Shown here: positions 11,427 to 25,976 of the stretch, in pieces
Numbering within the stretch: the stretch's first letter is position 1
Layout of the letters: the number at the start of each line of letters is the position of its first letter
Assembly (NCBI GenBank): GCA_030435675.1
Contig: CM059621.1
Coordinates: 15,996,001 to 16,060,000 of the forward strand
Reading direction: 5' to 3'
DNA: 64,000 bases
Source of the DNA: Steinernema hermaphroditum
Taxonomy: Eukaryota > Nematoda > Chromadorea > Rhabditida > Steinernematidae
The notes under the pieces: generated by a model
What the model saw: only the letters and a program-made list of their open reading frames with translations
Told to the model about the DNA's origin: nothing
Database searches by the model: none
Translations under genes and position numbers: made by a program

Positions 11427-11905
11427 AAGCCATATTTCACTGGATTTTCTGCAAATCTTATGAGATCCTCTCCAGCCTCGATATCTCCCTCTCACCCCCA
11501 GTCCGCCCTCGAAACCACGTGTTCTTTGTGTCTTTGGTCTCTGCACCACGTTCTCCTCGGTTCCTTATCTCTGTGAGTCCGTTCTCCGTGGAGCGTTGCC
11601 ATAAACGTTTTTCGAGCTTCCGCACTCCACTGGGAGCGGTCAAAGTCGAAAGAAGGTCCCGAATGCTCAGAAAGTGGAAAACACAAAAGACCAAATTCCA
11701 ACTTCTTCTATGGATTGGCCTATTACACATACATACTTGTCTCCTTTCGGACTGTTTTCTGCTGAAGATTCCGACCCCGTAGAAAAACAAAGCTCTCTTC
11801 TGGAAATCACGTGTTCCCTGTCCCCTTTCTTATCTTTCCGTTCTCTGTGCAACAGCACTTCGCTCGAGCTTCCGGATTCTCCCGAAGACGGGTCAAAGTC
11901 CCACA
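11427..11905 (+). repeat. Inverted-repeat arm 1 beside the fucosidase gene
   Basis: This stretch is close to the reverse complement of 12925-13300. Landmarks are CACTGGATTTTCTGCAAATC, GTTCTTTGTGTCTTTGGTCT, GCCATAAACGTTTTTCGAG and ACTGGGAGCGGTCAAAGTCG. It lies just 3' of the fucosidase stop; the partner arm lies in a fucosidase intron. A related sub-unit (CACGTGTTC then CCCGAAGACGGGTCAAAG) recurs inside the arm. Confidence 0.8.
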
Positions 11906-11926
11906 AACACTTTATTTCCAACGCAT

Positions 11927-14310
11927 TCAAAAAGCAAGAGTATTAACTGAACGACCTTCTCTGTCCAGAAGTCCCAACCGTTGGAGCTTCTTGATTGGAT
12001 TCACCTGAAACAGACAAGCATGATTCCTGTCTAGACACTCTCTGTCTAGTCCATACGTTGTAGTCGCTCGCGGCGTGTTCGATTTTCAAAACGATCGATT
12101 CGGTGGAGGCGAGTGCCTTCCAGGGGATCACCGATACGTCTACCGTAATCCCTTGCGTCTCCTTCTTCGCTTTCAGGAGCTGTGACGAGCCAAGAAGAGA
12201 GATTTTTATCTGACAAAGCGCTGTATTCCCGCATGCTCGTATAGTACCGTATTTACCTCTTTGGTGTAAGTAACGGATGTGAGCTTAACCAGACCATTCG
12301 AAGGGACGTCCAAAACAAAAGCGTAGATTACGGTATCGGCCTTGTTCTGGTAGTTGAAGATCGGGTTCTTCAGAGCGGAATTTGCCTCGCTTCGCAGTTT
12401 ACTCGTGTACCTGAGAGTCAGACACATTGACTAGAACCCGAAAAGATACGGTACCAAACGGAATCGGAGTCATTTTGGTAGATCCAAGGCTTAGATCCGA
12501 AAATCGCCTCCTCATTCGTCTCTACCCACTTGCCGAGATTCCGAAGTCGCTCCTCGAAGATCGGAGCCACGTTGCCGAACCGGTCAGGTCCGAAGTTGAG
12601 GAGCATGTTCCCCCCGCAGCTGATGGTCCTCGCCAGCTGCGTGATGAGGTCTTTAGTCGTGCGCACATCGGCCGCCTTCATGGAGCGTCGATGGCCCCAC
12701 GACGCAACGTCTAGGGTGAGACAGTTCTCCCATTTGCGGGCTAAGAGATGGCCTGGGTCGAAGTGGTCGCTGTAGGTGAGGAAGCCACCGTGCTGACCCA
12801 TGATGCCTCGACCCCAGCGGTCGTTGACGACCACTCTGTTCTTGACAGGGCTGAAAAGATGACATTTATTGAATCGGGTTGTCTGTTTCACGAGAATCCA
12901 GTCAAGACGCTTGACCTATCCGAGACTTTGACCCGTCTTCGGGGGAATCCAGAAGCTCGAGCAACGTGCAAGGTGTTGCTGCACAGAGAACGGACCCGGA
13001 AAGATAAGAAACGGGACAGGGAACACGTGATTTCCAAAGAAGTTCGAATTTGGTCTTTTCTGTGTTCCACTTTCTGAGCATTCGGGACCTTCTTTCGACT
13101 TTGACCGCTCCCAGTGGAGTGCGGAGACTCGAAAAACGTTTATGGCAACGCTCCGCTTCATGGATAACGGACTCACAGAGATAAGGAACCGAGAAGAACG
13201 TGGTGCAGAGACCAAAGACACAAAGAACACGTGCTGGGGGTGAAAAGGAGAGGCTGGGGAGAATTTCACAAGATTTGCAGAAAATCCAGTGAAATACGGT
13301 CGCGTACTGTGCTTTGAAAAACTGCCTAGACGCATGTGGTTGTCTATCCCCGGGTTAGTACCGTCTCAACCCAAAACCAGACACTTCCAAAGTCTGGACA
13401 GGATGTCCACTACCTTTCATTGTAGAGCCACGCGAGGAACTCCTTGGACCTCCAGTACTCGTCCGTTCGATCCCAGTCGCCATCGCTCCAGATCACTTCA
13501 GGACCGTATTTCTTGACAATATCCACCATCTGCGGATAGGACACTCTCTAGATCTCAGCATAATACGCCTTCCTTATCTTGACTACCGTATACCTCAGGG
13601 TATAGATTCGTGTTGTTTTGGAGGTAATACGGATGGAACCACTCGTATTGCGAGAAATAGAGACCAAAGTGGATGTCGGTTTTCGAAAATTCGGTCTTCA
13701 GCTCTCCTAAACATCTTTTCGACACAGAACCAACGGCTATACCGTACCCACGATATCCCTGTGGGGTCCCACATCGACGGAGTTCCAGTTCCACGATTCA
13801 GCGCTCGGCCACATGGTGAAGCCCTCGTGGTGTTTGCTTGTAAACACGAAATAGCTATATTTTTTTGTATATTACGGTATCTACAGTAATACTACCGTGC
13901 ATGGGACGATTTTACGAGTTCTACAAAGTGCGAGGCGTTGAAGTCCTGCGCGCGGAACTACAGGAAAGGGTCTTGCGTCTGGATCGCGATCTTACCTCAT
14001 GGCCGAAGTCGGCATACGAGAATCCCGGAGGGTAGTTCTTCTCCACGTACTCCACAACCTCCTCGTCTGGAGGTGAACCTTTCCAGTGGTTCCAGAACCA
14101 CTCGCTTTTGAAAGCCGGCACAGAGTAGACACCCCAGTGGCAGAAAATGCCAAATTTGGCCTCGTCATACCACTGTGGCAGAGGACGTGAGTCGATGGAG
14201 GCCCAGGTGGGCTGAAGGGATATCTCTGATGCGGTGACTTTTTGATGACTTACTTCGTATTTCTGGGCTAAGGAAAAGCCAAACAGGAAGATAATTAGGG
14301 GTACGAGCAT
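11927..14310 (-). CDS. Alpha-L-fucosidase (GH29)
   Basis: Nine exons join in phase: 14310-13996, 13957-13896, 13854-13748, 13706-13594, 13547-13414, 12850-12455, 12410-12257, 12209-12057 and 12004-11927, giving 503 residues. A signal peptide ([15 protein letters not shown]) is followed by the GH29 catalytic domain: [31 protein letters not shown] and VIWSDGDWD, whose first Asp is the expected nucleophile. The C-terminal half has the [16 protein letters not shown] segment and a beta-sandwich tail. The enzyme removes alpha-L-fucose from glycans, usually in lysosomes or secretions. If the last intron is retained, the protein instead ends at a stop at 11943. One intron and the 3' flank carry an inverted repeat. 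Confidence 0.93.
12925..13300 (-). repeat. Inverted-repeat arm 2, inside a fucosidase intron
   Basis: This is the partner of the arm at 11427-11905. It fills most of the 563-bp intron 12851-13413, which is ten times longer than the other introns of the gene. Together with arm 1 it brackets the last four exons. Confidence 0.8.
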
Positions 14311-14728
14311 GCTCACGAGGGACACAGATGATAAACTGGGGATGTGCCGGCATGTGAGAGAACGAAGATTAGATTTTTTGTTTATCGGGCGGTGCGAAAT
14401 GCGATAAACAATGAGATAAACAAAAGTGATTATTTTGGGTCAATAGAAGTGATAAATAAAAACAGATGTGATTGAGCTTTGCCCGAGATTCTATTCTAAT
14501 GTTGCGTTCATACCAGAGAGAGTTACAGTACCCAAAAGTACGAAAGGAAACAGCCCAAGCATGCCGATTACTCACTGTGCCCTGCAGCTCGTAATAAAAT
14601 TGAAGACTACAATGAATCAAGTATCTGACGAAGGAACGTCGAAGCGGACGGTGTTAGTCCTTCCCCGAAGAACCAGTAAAAGTCAAACATAGTCGCTTGC
14701 AGTACCCTTTATTCATAAAGAGCGCGAA
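14311..14728. other. Intergenic, no feature seen
   Basis: AT-rich upstream region of the fucosidase gene, running to the stop of the next gene. No core promoter element stands out. Confidence 0.4.
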
Positions 14729-15312
14729 TCAGTTTTCTTCATCCTCGACGCTTGCTGTAAGACTTCGTTCGCTGTTGGAGCTTCTCATTGGCGCGTAGTT
14801 GATCGGCCGTTCACGACTGCAAACGACGATAGATAGAACAACGACCATCAAGAGAAGAACGCCACTGAAGCAACCGAATGCCATGGCCAACCAGCTGGAC
14901 AACGAGAAATCTTCAGGCTTACTGGTTGTCTTCGAAGCCTTCAACAGGATGCGCTGCTTCTCGCACTTGGCGTTCTTCATCCGCATCTTGAACTCCACTT
15001 GCTCTTCGACTTTCCAATCTACAAAGAAATATATTTAGAGTGGCCAGCATCAGCCTGACTTACGTGCGACGATCTGCCCCTGCTTCACAACCGCATCTGC
15101 GAAGCGGCACCAGTCGAGGCGCTTGAGGCCGAGCTCGTTGACCGTCTGCTCGAAGAATTCGAACTGCCCGAGCTGTCGCGTGATGTTCAGTTCCAGTAGG
15201 TTTCCTTCGATGTCCAAATCGTCCCACGTGAGTGTGAAGTTGACTGCAAATAACTTCATAATCAGACGAGATGCCGAAGTGGGCACTTACGCAAGTTATC
15301 TTCATGAGGCAT
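14729..15312 (-). CDS. Small type I membrane protein, paralogue of the split gene at 32.8-34.7 kb
   Basis: Exons 15312-15291, 15243-15064 and 15018-14729 give 163 residues from MPHEDNLLNFTLTW. A lumenal segment of ~75 residues with an N-glycosylation-like NIT and a DWC motif is followed by a membrane helix (WLAMAFGCFSGVLLLMVVVLSIVVC) and a short tail. The DWC, the aromatic-Trp pair at the next exon start (HW here, YW there) and phase-1 introns match the gene at 32812-34663. A signal-peptide-like frame starts at ATG 15388 (MESLLVAIALLALSE) but is one base out of frame with the rest, so either a frameshift or a sequence error is likely. Function unknown. Confidence 0.65.
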
Positions 15313-15402
15313 GGTGACCGGCGAAGGAACAGACGTGGCAAGGCTCAGATAGCGCCAGAAGGGCGATGGCAACGAGGAGCGACTCCATGGAGCGCATCGT
15401 AA

Positions 15403-15702
<300 letters not shown>

Positions 15703-15713
15703 TAAACACGCAT

Positions 15714-15986
15714 CTATGCACTACAGAACCTCATTGACGACAATTCATTAGATTTTCTCAACTTCCGGTTGCTATTCGGACAGTTGCTACTCAGGATCTT
15801 GACGCGGACGGGGCGGTGCTTCTTGGCCGCAGGCTCGTTGCTGGCGGCGACGGCGTAGCCGCCGGGCGACACGAAGCGAGGCACTTCTTCTCTGTCGGCG
15901 CCTCGTGGCGGCGGGCCAAAGACGTCGTCGGACAGCGACGAAGAAGGTCGGCACGAGGGGCTTCCGCCGCGCCTCGGTCTCTTCAT
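15714..15986 (-). pseudogene. Truncated copy of the C2-like gene
   Basis: The first ~65 codons (MKRPRRGGSPSC to RPVRVKIL) match the intact copy at 28998-29705 with few changes. The left arm then jumps from GTCAAGATCCTG straight to the 3' end of the gene (TGTCCGAATAGCAAC), losing about 500 bp including both introns and the C2-like core. The remaining frame reads through into what was 3' UTR and stops at 15714. No functional C2-like product is expected. Confidence 0.8.
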
Positions 15987-16392
15987 CTCGGGCCTGAAAG
16001 CGAACTCAAACGAATACCGTACTTCGGAAACGATCACGACAGGCAACAAAAACAACTCGAAGCACCGATCAGGGACAACGCCCCCAGCGTTGACGTCCCC
16101 ATCGGCTCCTCATCCTCGCTGGCCGATGTCGCTCACTCCTCATTCGCCGAGAAGTGCGAGAGAAGGAGCACAAGAGAGGAAGAACAAGTCGGGTCGGGTC
16201 CCACCACGATTGTCTCAATTTCCGAATCTTTTGGCCAAGTTGAGCAGTTCCCAAACGATAAAAAATCAAAACAGACAGACATGACAAAAGTGGACACGAC
16301 GAAGACGGAAACTACCGTATGCCAATGATGACCCTTCAGGGAACAAAGTAGAGCTCGTCCGATCTTTTAATCAAGGGGATTCGAAATTTAAC

Positions 16393-16400
16393 CTCCTGAG
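16393..16400 (-). other. Empty integration site for the hAT-type element
   Basis: This single 8-bp CTCCTGAG is the mirror of the duplicated CTCAGGAG that flanks the element at 28196-28380. The bases on both sides match the other arm, so this is the pre-insertion state. Confidence 0.9.
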
Positions 16401-16692
16401 TGTCCTCCGAAGACGCGCGCCTTGTCGCCGTCCGTGGCGTTATTTCCGTTATTCAGGATCACACTGAGGGAGGGAGGTCTCTAAAGAGCCTTCGTTCCGA
16501 AGTACCGTATCTCCGTTGGTGTGAACGTGCGAAAGGTGATTCTGATACGCTTTGGCACCTTTCGAGAGATAAGAGGGTGCTAGTGTGGGGTCTAAGGACC
16601 TTCTGGGACGCAAAATCAAAGCTCGTTTAATGCAGTGCACGTTCCAGACGTCAAAACTGGGAGATCGCCAGAAAATAATCTTCCAGGGAGGG

Positions 16693-17387
16693 TCAGTAGG
16701 GCCTGCAGACGGCGTCGTCGGGTTTCTGGTACTTGGGCTTGTAGCGGCGGCGCTTCAACTGGGGCTTGTTGTAGAGGGCGGGAGGGCGCGGATGGCCGTT
16801 CTTCCGCTCGTACTGACTGCAGGCGCTGAAACGGGGATTTAGGCGGTGACAGATCGGCCACGGTGGGACCCACTTGCACTGGATGACGCCGTAGACGCTT
16901 CGCCGCCAAAGGGGCGTCTGAGACGTTCGGCAGTTGGAGCAGATCCTGTTGGAGGTGGCGCTCTTCCTGAGAGCCTTCGGAGAGGCATCCTGGAACGGAG
17001 CGTAGGACTGCGCCAGTTGGGGCGAATGAGGGGCGAAGAGAGTTCCCGCGGGGGGAGACTCGTGGAGAATCTGGCCATGGGAGCAAGTTCTGAACGGGAA
17101 GATGATTTTAGCCAGGGTTCTGGCACTCACGAGCAGAGGACGTGGCCGGAGTCGAGGAAGCTCCACTGACCCGAGTTCGTGGTCTTGCAGATGGAGCAGA
17201 TCTGAGGAGAAGGCCTCTGAGGCGAGGGAGGCTGACAGTAGTACGGTGAGTTATCGTAGCTGCTGAAAGTGAGACTGGAATCGCTAGAGTAGATTGGATA
17301 GTTGGGGGAGTCTTGAGGGGGATAGAAGGGCTGGAAGGTCGGGGCGTAGGAAGCGTAGCTCGTCATGGTCGTCGAGAAGGTCGCCAT
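16693..17387 (-). CDS. GATA-type zinc-finger factor, left-arm copy
   Basis: Exons 17387-17131, 17089-16874 and 16825-16693 give 201 residues. The N-terminal part is rich in Ser, Tyr, Pro and Gln (likely activating). Two C-X2-C-X17-C-X2-C fingers follow: CSIC...CSTC, which lacks the TPLWRR core and is probably degenerate, and CSNC-RTSQTPLWRRSVYGVIQ-CNAC, a normal GATA finger. A basic tail (KRRRYKPKYQK) follows. GATA factors bind WGATAR; in nematodes such divergent forms control endoderm and epidermis (ELT, END, MED types). I saw only three residue differences from the copy at 27387-28081. Both copies look intact. Confidence 0.9.
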
Positions 17388-17709
17388 GTCCTATCGGAGC
17401 GATAAGATCGGAGTGGAGTGATAGCAAGGAATCGGAAAACGCCTTTCGCGACGCCGAGAAGTGAGAAAAAGCGATTTTGATACGCACCGCAACTTTGGGG
17501 CGGAGGTAAGGGGCAGGAAAGGAGCTCGACCTCTTAATGATCGGATGCGTTGGAACGCATCGCTGAACAGATTGAGAGATTCCGTAAAAAGGACATCACC
17601 ACAAAGCCCTCTAGCCACCAGCAAGAATCCTTTCATCGTCCCTATGGAAGCTTTCGTTTTCTGAGACCGAGCACGAGTGCACCCACAGAAAGTCCGATCC
17701 CAAGTACGA

Positions 17710-17910
17710 TTTTACAAAACACTTTTACTTTTTCTTCCGCTCTTCCCTCTTCTTCTTCTTTGGCTCATCCTTCTTCTTTTCCTTCCGCTCCTCCTTCTTG
17801 TTTTTCTTCGGCTCTTCCTTCTTATTTCTCTTCGGCTCTTCCTTCTTATTTTTCTTCGCCTCTTCCTTCTTCTTTTTCTTCGGCTCTTCCTTCTTCTTCC
17901 GACTAAACTT
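17710..17910 (-). repeat. Lys/Glu-coding short tandem repeat, expanded in the left arm
   Basis: About seven 18-30-bp units, purine-rich on the minus strand, coding KKEEPKK-like peptides in one frame. The mirror position in the right arm (about 27010-27045) has only one to two units. The frame is open and could form the tail of the repeat-protein gene in an alternative exon model. Confidence 0.7.
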
Positions 17911-18193
17911 CGAAATTAGCGCCTGGAAGACGCGAAAACGACTCTTCTGGGTCGCTTGCGAACGCGCTGAAGGCTGCGTCGTTGACGTATTGACGTTGAC
18001 GGGCCGCGGCCGATCCTCCCTAAACGATGAAAATCACGAGAGAAGAGAAACATTCTCCATACACTCGAGGAGTTAGTTTGTTCTTCAGGCGGAGGAACAG
18101 CGTCAACGGAAGCCTCCTGAGACGATCCACGTGACTCTTCAGTTTCGCGAACCTGAAAACGCACCTAGTGATTCTTTCTGGGCAGAATGATTC

Positions 18194-19848
18194 TTACCTG
18201 GTCTTCTTTTCGGTCGCTCGACGAACCGAACGTTTGGTTTTCTTCTCGCTGACCTGAGTCATGTCGCTGGCAGCCTGAGTTCGCTGGATTTTACTTTCAG
18301 TTCGCTGGATTTTACTTTCAGTTCGCTGGATTTTGCTGCCAGGGCGCTTGATTTTGCTGCCAGGTCGCTTGATTTTGCTGCTAGTTTGTGTTTTTTTAGG
18401 AATTTTATCGACTTGAGAGACAACTATTTCATCAGGGTAGGGAGCCGGGAGTTCGCTGGGCGGCTCAATCGTGTCATCAAAACTCTTCTGGGCGTCACTT
18501 ATAGGCTGCGTCTTTTCAAAAGGCGTCTTGATTTCGCTGTCCGCCTGTGTTTTATCTTGCTCCATATGGGCGTCGCTGTCCGCCTGCGTCTTTTCAGGAA
18601 ACCTCTCGATTTCGATATCAGTCTGCGCTTTTTCAGCCGTCGTCTTGATTTCCTCATTCGCCTGCGCCGCAGTTGGAGGTGTCTTGGCGTCGCCGACAGA
18701 CTGCATCAATTCCGCAAGCTCCTTGGATTTTCTGATAGACTGCGCTTCTTCAGTTAGCTTCTTGGTTTCCTTAACAGGAGGAGACTTTTCAGCTGGAGTC
18801 CTGATGCCGTCGTCTGCCTGCGCCGCAGTAGGGGGTGTCTTGGCGTCGCCGACAGACTGCATCAACTCCGCAAGTTCCTTGGATCTGCTGATAGGCTGCG
18901 CTTCTTCAGTTGGCTTCTTGGCTTCGCTAACAGGCTGAGTCTTTTCAGCCGTCGTCTTAATTTCCTCATTCGCCTGCGCCGCAGTTGGAGGTGTCTTGGC
19001 GTCGCCGACAGACTGCATCAATTCCGCAAGCTCCTTGGATTTTCTGATAGACTGCGCTTCTTCAGTTAGCTTCTTGGTTTCCTTAACAGGAGGAGACTTC
19101 TCAGCTGGAGTCCTGATGCCGTCGTCTGCCTGCGCCGCAGTAGGGGGTGTCTTGGCGTCGCCGACAGACTGCATCAACTCCGCAAGTTCCTTGGATCTGC
19201 TGATAGGCTGCGCTTCTTCAGTTGGCTTCTTGGCTTCGCTAGCAAGCTGAGTCTTTCCAGCCGTCGTCTTGATCTCGTCATACGCCTTCGTCGCATTAGG
19301 ATGCGTCTTGGCGTTTCCGACATACTGCTTTGATTCATCGAACTCCTTGGATCTGCTGACAGGCTGCGCTTCTTCAGTTGGCTTATTGGCTTCGCGAGCA
19401 GGTTGAATCTTTTCAGTAGGCCTCTTGCTGTCATTGTTTGCCTTCGTCGCATTAGGCTTGGCTTCCCCGATAGACTGCATTGATGCCGAAAGATGCTTGG
19501 ATCTGCTGATAGGCTGCGCTTCTTCAGTTGGCTTACTGGCTTCGCGAACAGGCCGAGTCTTTTCAGTAGGCGTCTTGCTGTCATTGTTTGTCTTCGTCGC
19601 ATTAGGCTTGGCGTCCCCGACAGACTGCTTTGATCCAGCAAGCAACCGTGCAAGAAACTCTAAATTGTCAGGAGAATATGTATCTCCGGGAGGCGCATTA
19701 CCTTTCTCATTGACAGGGCTCCAGCACTCTACCTCATAATCATTCTGCCACGAGTCGGTTTCTGTAAAAAAGGGGTTATTCGAAATGATAAAACTGTCGA
19801 ATTCCTACCTGACTTGCGCTCTTCTTCTTCAGGGTCATCGCGCTCCAT
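18194..19848 (-). CDS. Lys/Thr/Glu-rich repeat protein, left-arm copy (expanded)
   Basis: Exon 19848-19809 and exon 19761 onward give 535 residues, ending KKTR at a stop at 18194. The start MERDDPEEEERKS is followed by ~52-residue repeats, seen about six to seven times (SKELAELMQSVGDAKTPP, TAAQAN/D, then TEEAQSI/P), the last four forming a two-step higher-order pattern, then five 8-residue units (SKIQRTE, SKIKRPG). A GT donor overlaps the stop (18198/18197), so further exons reaching ~17.9 kb are possible. The protein is hydrophilic and probably disordered; the tail is strongly basic. I do not recognise the family. The right-arm copy has a single long repeat. Confidence 0.7.
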
Positions 19849-20130
19849 CGCGATTTTCCGACTGACCTCAAGGACTCACACCGGGCTGAGTGATAACGGA
19901 GAATGTCCGAAAAGGAACAGACTGCCTCGGTCTGCAGACGGAAAACAAGCATCCGAGGCTGCTTCTTACGGCATTCGAGCACCGAGCGGTCTATTGCGAT
20001 GTTGTAGGCAAATCTCCCACGCAAGTCCCACACCCTCAGGGTGTTCACTGCGGGACCTCCGGCACATACATAGATTTCTGTAATTCGTCTGGGTTTCTAA
20101 TGTCAACCTTTTCATTTTCTATCGCTTCTG

Positions 20131-20812
20131 CTCGTATTGTATTCGTCAAAAATCTCTCGCAAAGCTCCCGCCACGAAAATTTTGCGCGCGTATTTCACGC
20201 GCCACGAAAATTTTGCGCGCGCATTTCACGCGCCAAAAAGTTTACAATGGGAAATGCTCAAAATCATAGTAATCCGATTTTTTCTCGTTTCTGACGCGAT
20301 TTCTCCAAATTCCATTAACGGACGGTTGCTCAGCAGACTCTGGCGCGTCGAATGAGCCCTGGCTCGACTACCAGTATGCTTTCCTCGCAGAGTTATTAGA
20401 ATGACCATTAGTCTGCAATTGAGAGTTGAACAGTTAGCTACAGATTCATATGTTGGAGATGTCCTAGATCACAGGAGGATCCATGTACGACATAGTGATG
20501 GGCAGCTAATCCATCATATTCTTAAAAATCCACAGCTTACGATTCAAGGTGCCATTATCCACCATTGATCCTAATAACTCTGCGAGGAAAGCATACTGGC
20601 AGTCGAGCCAGGGCTCATTCGACGCGCCAGAGTCTGCTGAGCAACCGTCCGTTAATGGAATTTGGAGAATTCGCGTCAGAAACGAAAAAAAATCGGATTA
20701 CTATGATTTTTAGCATTTCCCATTGTAAACTTTTTGGCGCGTGAAATGCGCGCGCAAAATTTTCGTGGCAGGAGCCCTCTCCTTTTTTGCGAGAGATTTT
20801 TGACGAATACAA
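20131..20812. repeat. Fold-back element with ~250-bp inverted arms
   Basis: Left arm 20131-20397 and right arm 20572-20812 are near-perfect reverse complements, separated by ~175 bp. The outer ends share CGTATTGTATTCGTCAAAAA and the arms contain GCGCGTGAAATGCGCGCG-like stretches, duplicated once more in the left arm. No clear target-site duplication is visible. It lies in the loop of the giant palindrome. It may be a non-autonomous fold-back transposon. Confidence 0.85.
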
Positions 20813-24054
<3,242 letters not shown>

Positions 24055-24539
24055 GCGGTACACCCATACCAGCATCTCTGTGTATTTTGTAAAGGATAAC
24101 TCTAAGTAAATGCTTGTGTTGTGCGAACTGTGCGAATTTGCGGGGAAACGGTTGGCTTGTTGGCTGAAGTACATGTTTCCGCTCAAACAACGCGAACTTC
24201 CTCCTAGTGGTCTCAGTAAAGTCGCTCACTCTCCGCCACAGAATGGTCGGAAAATCTTCAAAGCGCACTTCCCCGAGTCTTTCGAGGCACAGCTAGAATG
24301 ATGGGGAAAGTAGGATACTCTACCGAGCAGTCAAAACTACCTTTCACTGGCAAGTTATTATGTCTATCTCGAACGTTACATGAAACTTGTTTTTAACTGC
24401 ACTCTGATTCATCGCTTCCTGAGGTGTGTCCCATGTGCAAACAGGTCCTCTCGCGGCGCCGTTTCCGCCCTCCATCGATTGCGCAAACACGAGTCTTCTC
24501 GCACTGTTTCCACAACTTCTGAAGTAGACGCCATTCGCC
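24055..24539. other. Intergenic between polyubiquitin and the first CYSTM gene
   Basis: No gene is supported. The region 24430-24535 directly upstream of the next ATG is GC-richer and may hold its promoter. Confidence 0.4.
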
Positions 24540-25124
24540 ATGACCCATCCACCCAATTATTATATAGCTCAACAGCCTCAGCCGCAGGGCTACGGACCAG
24601 GACCCTATCCGGCTGGCTACTATCCGCCTCCGCAGCAGGGTTATTACCCTCCAACGCAGCCTCAAGTCATGTGAGTTAAGATACATGGTCTACCAAAAGA
24701 AATTTCCCCATTTCGGTGTTCACATTTCTTTAGAGTATTCCATACCTTTCTACCAAAATAGATGGATACACCCAGATGTCCAAACGGCCTCTAAGTTCCT
24801 TATGTCTAGTTGTAATAACACGAGTTCCATTATCAGAGACATAAGAGGCTTTGGACCGGAGTGAAAGTGTCTCCTTTGTATGTGCCTCAAAAGGTCGACT
24901 AAACATGTTTTTGTGGTGCTGTGACTGACTCACAGCCTCTGTACCAAGCAACTTTCAGATATCGCGACGAACGACCCCGTGACCGTGGCATCGACCCGAA
25001 CACCTGCTGGCTCGTCTCCCTTCTGGCCCTATGCTGTGGATGTCTCATCGGAGACTGTTTCGACACGAACTGTTGTTGTTGTCTTATTCCTTGTGCTCTG
25101 CCTTCATTTGGCAGACGCTATTAA
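24540..25124 (+). CDS. CYSTM-type cysteine-rich membrane protein
   Basis: Exon 24540-24670 and exon 24959-25124 give 98 residues. The N-terminal half is Pro/Gln/Tyr/Gly-rich (QGYGPGPYPAGYYPPPQQGY). The C-terminal half is a hydrophobic Cys-rich segment (LLALCCGCLIGDCFDTNCCC) typical of the CYSTM module, a short tail-anchored segment linked to stress tolerance in several eukaryotes. The 288-bp intron has no recognised content. The gene converges with a second CYSTM-type gene whose stop is 22 bp away. Confidence 0.8.
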
Positions 25125-25146
25125 ATGCAATTTCACCTTGCATGGA

Positions 25147-25573
25147 TCAGTATCGACCGTATCCTTGGCCAGCGAATCCCTGATTCATCATAGGGGCAGT
25201 GCGCATCGGAAGACAGCACGGTAGACAGCAGCAGCAACAGTTGACGTCGAAGATCTCGCCGAGAAGACATCCACAGAGGAGGGCGAAGATGGCGCAGCAA
25301 CAGCCGCAGCAGCACTGACCGCAGCCGGAGTCTTGTCGAGGTTCTCTAAGAGGAGGTTGGAGGGGGACTGTAGAGGAATGGGAGCTATTACCCCTGCTGT
25401 GGAGGGTAGTAGGCCTGTGTTGGATGAGTCGGAGGGCCGTTGTATGAGGGTGGGGCGAACTGATTGTTCTGAAATGGTGAGCTAGGGCGAAAGTTCAGAA
25501 AAGTACCTCGACTTACCTGAGGATAAGGCTGGTGACTGATGGCCGGCTGATGGGCATAGCTGGGCGGATTCAT
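25147..25573 (-). CDS. CYSTM-type cysteine-rich membrane protein, second copy
   Basis: Exons 25573-25517, 25468-25392 and 25345-25147 give 110 residues. It has the same plan as the neighbour: a Pro/Tyr/Gln-rich N-terminus (YNGPPTHPTQAYYPPQQG) and a Cys-rich hydrophobic segment (CCCGCCCAIFALLCGCLLGE, then CCCCCLPCCLP), with a Gly/Tyr tail. Sequence identity to the neighbour outside the composition is low, and exon number differs, so the duplication is old. Confidence 0.78.
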
Positions 25574-25814
25574 CGTTTAAAGCGCTCTCCTTCGGCCCAA
25601 CTACCTCCGATCGTTTCATCGGTCGCCAGGCAATCTCCCTAGCACCATGGATACTCCACTCCTCTCCACACGACCCTTTATGATTGCACCCAGGAAGACA
25701 CATGAGGCACATTGAATATTGATGCACCAAAATGCAAACTTTGTTCATACTTTTAGCAATACTTAGGAAGATATTTGATGAATAGTTTTTGTTAAAAATC
25801 GAAGGTGTTGCGGT

Positions 25815-25890
25815 GGTGAATTGGAAATCGCTCCAGAAGAGTCGTTTCCACATCTTCCAGACACTATTTCCGAAGTTCAGTCGCAAGAAG
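25815..25890 (+). pseudogene. Fragment of the repeat-protein 3' region next to the right arm
   Basis: The stretch AATCGCTCCAGAAGAGTCG through GAAGTTCAGTCGCAAGAAGA resembles 26950-27025 in the same orientation. It lies immediately outside the inner end of the right arm. It looks like the tail of a further, mostly lost copy of the repeat-protein gene in tandem. Confidence 0.6.
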
Positions 25891-25976
25891 AAGGCAAGAG
25901 CCTGTCTCTTCTCTTTCGGACATTCTCCGTTCTCACTCAGACCGGTGTGAGTCCTTGAGGTCAGTCGGAAACCGCG

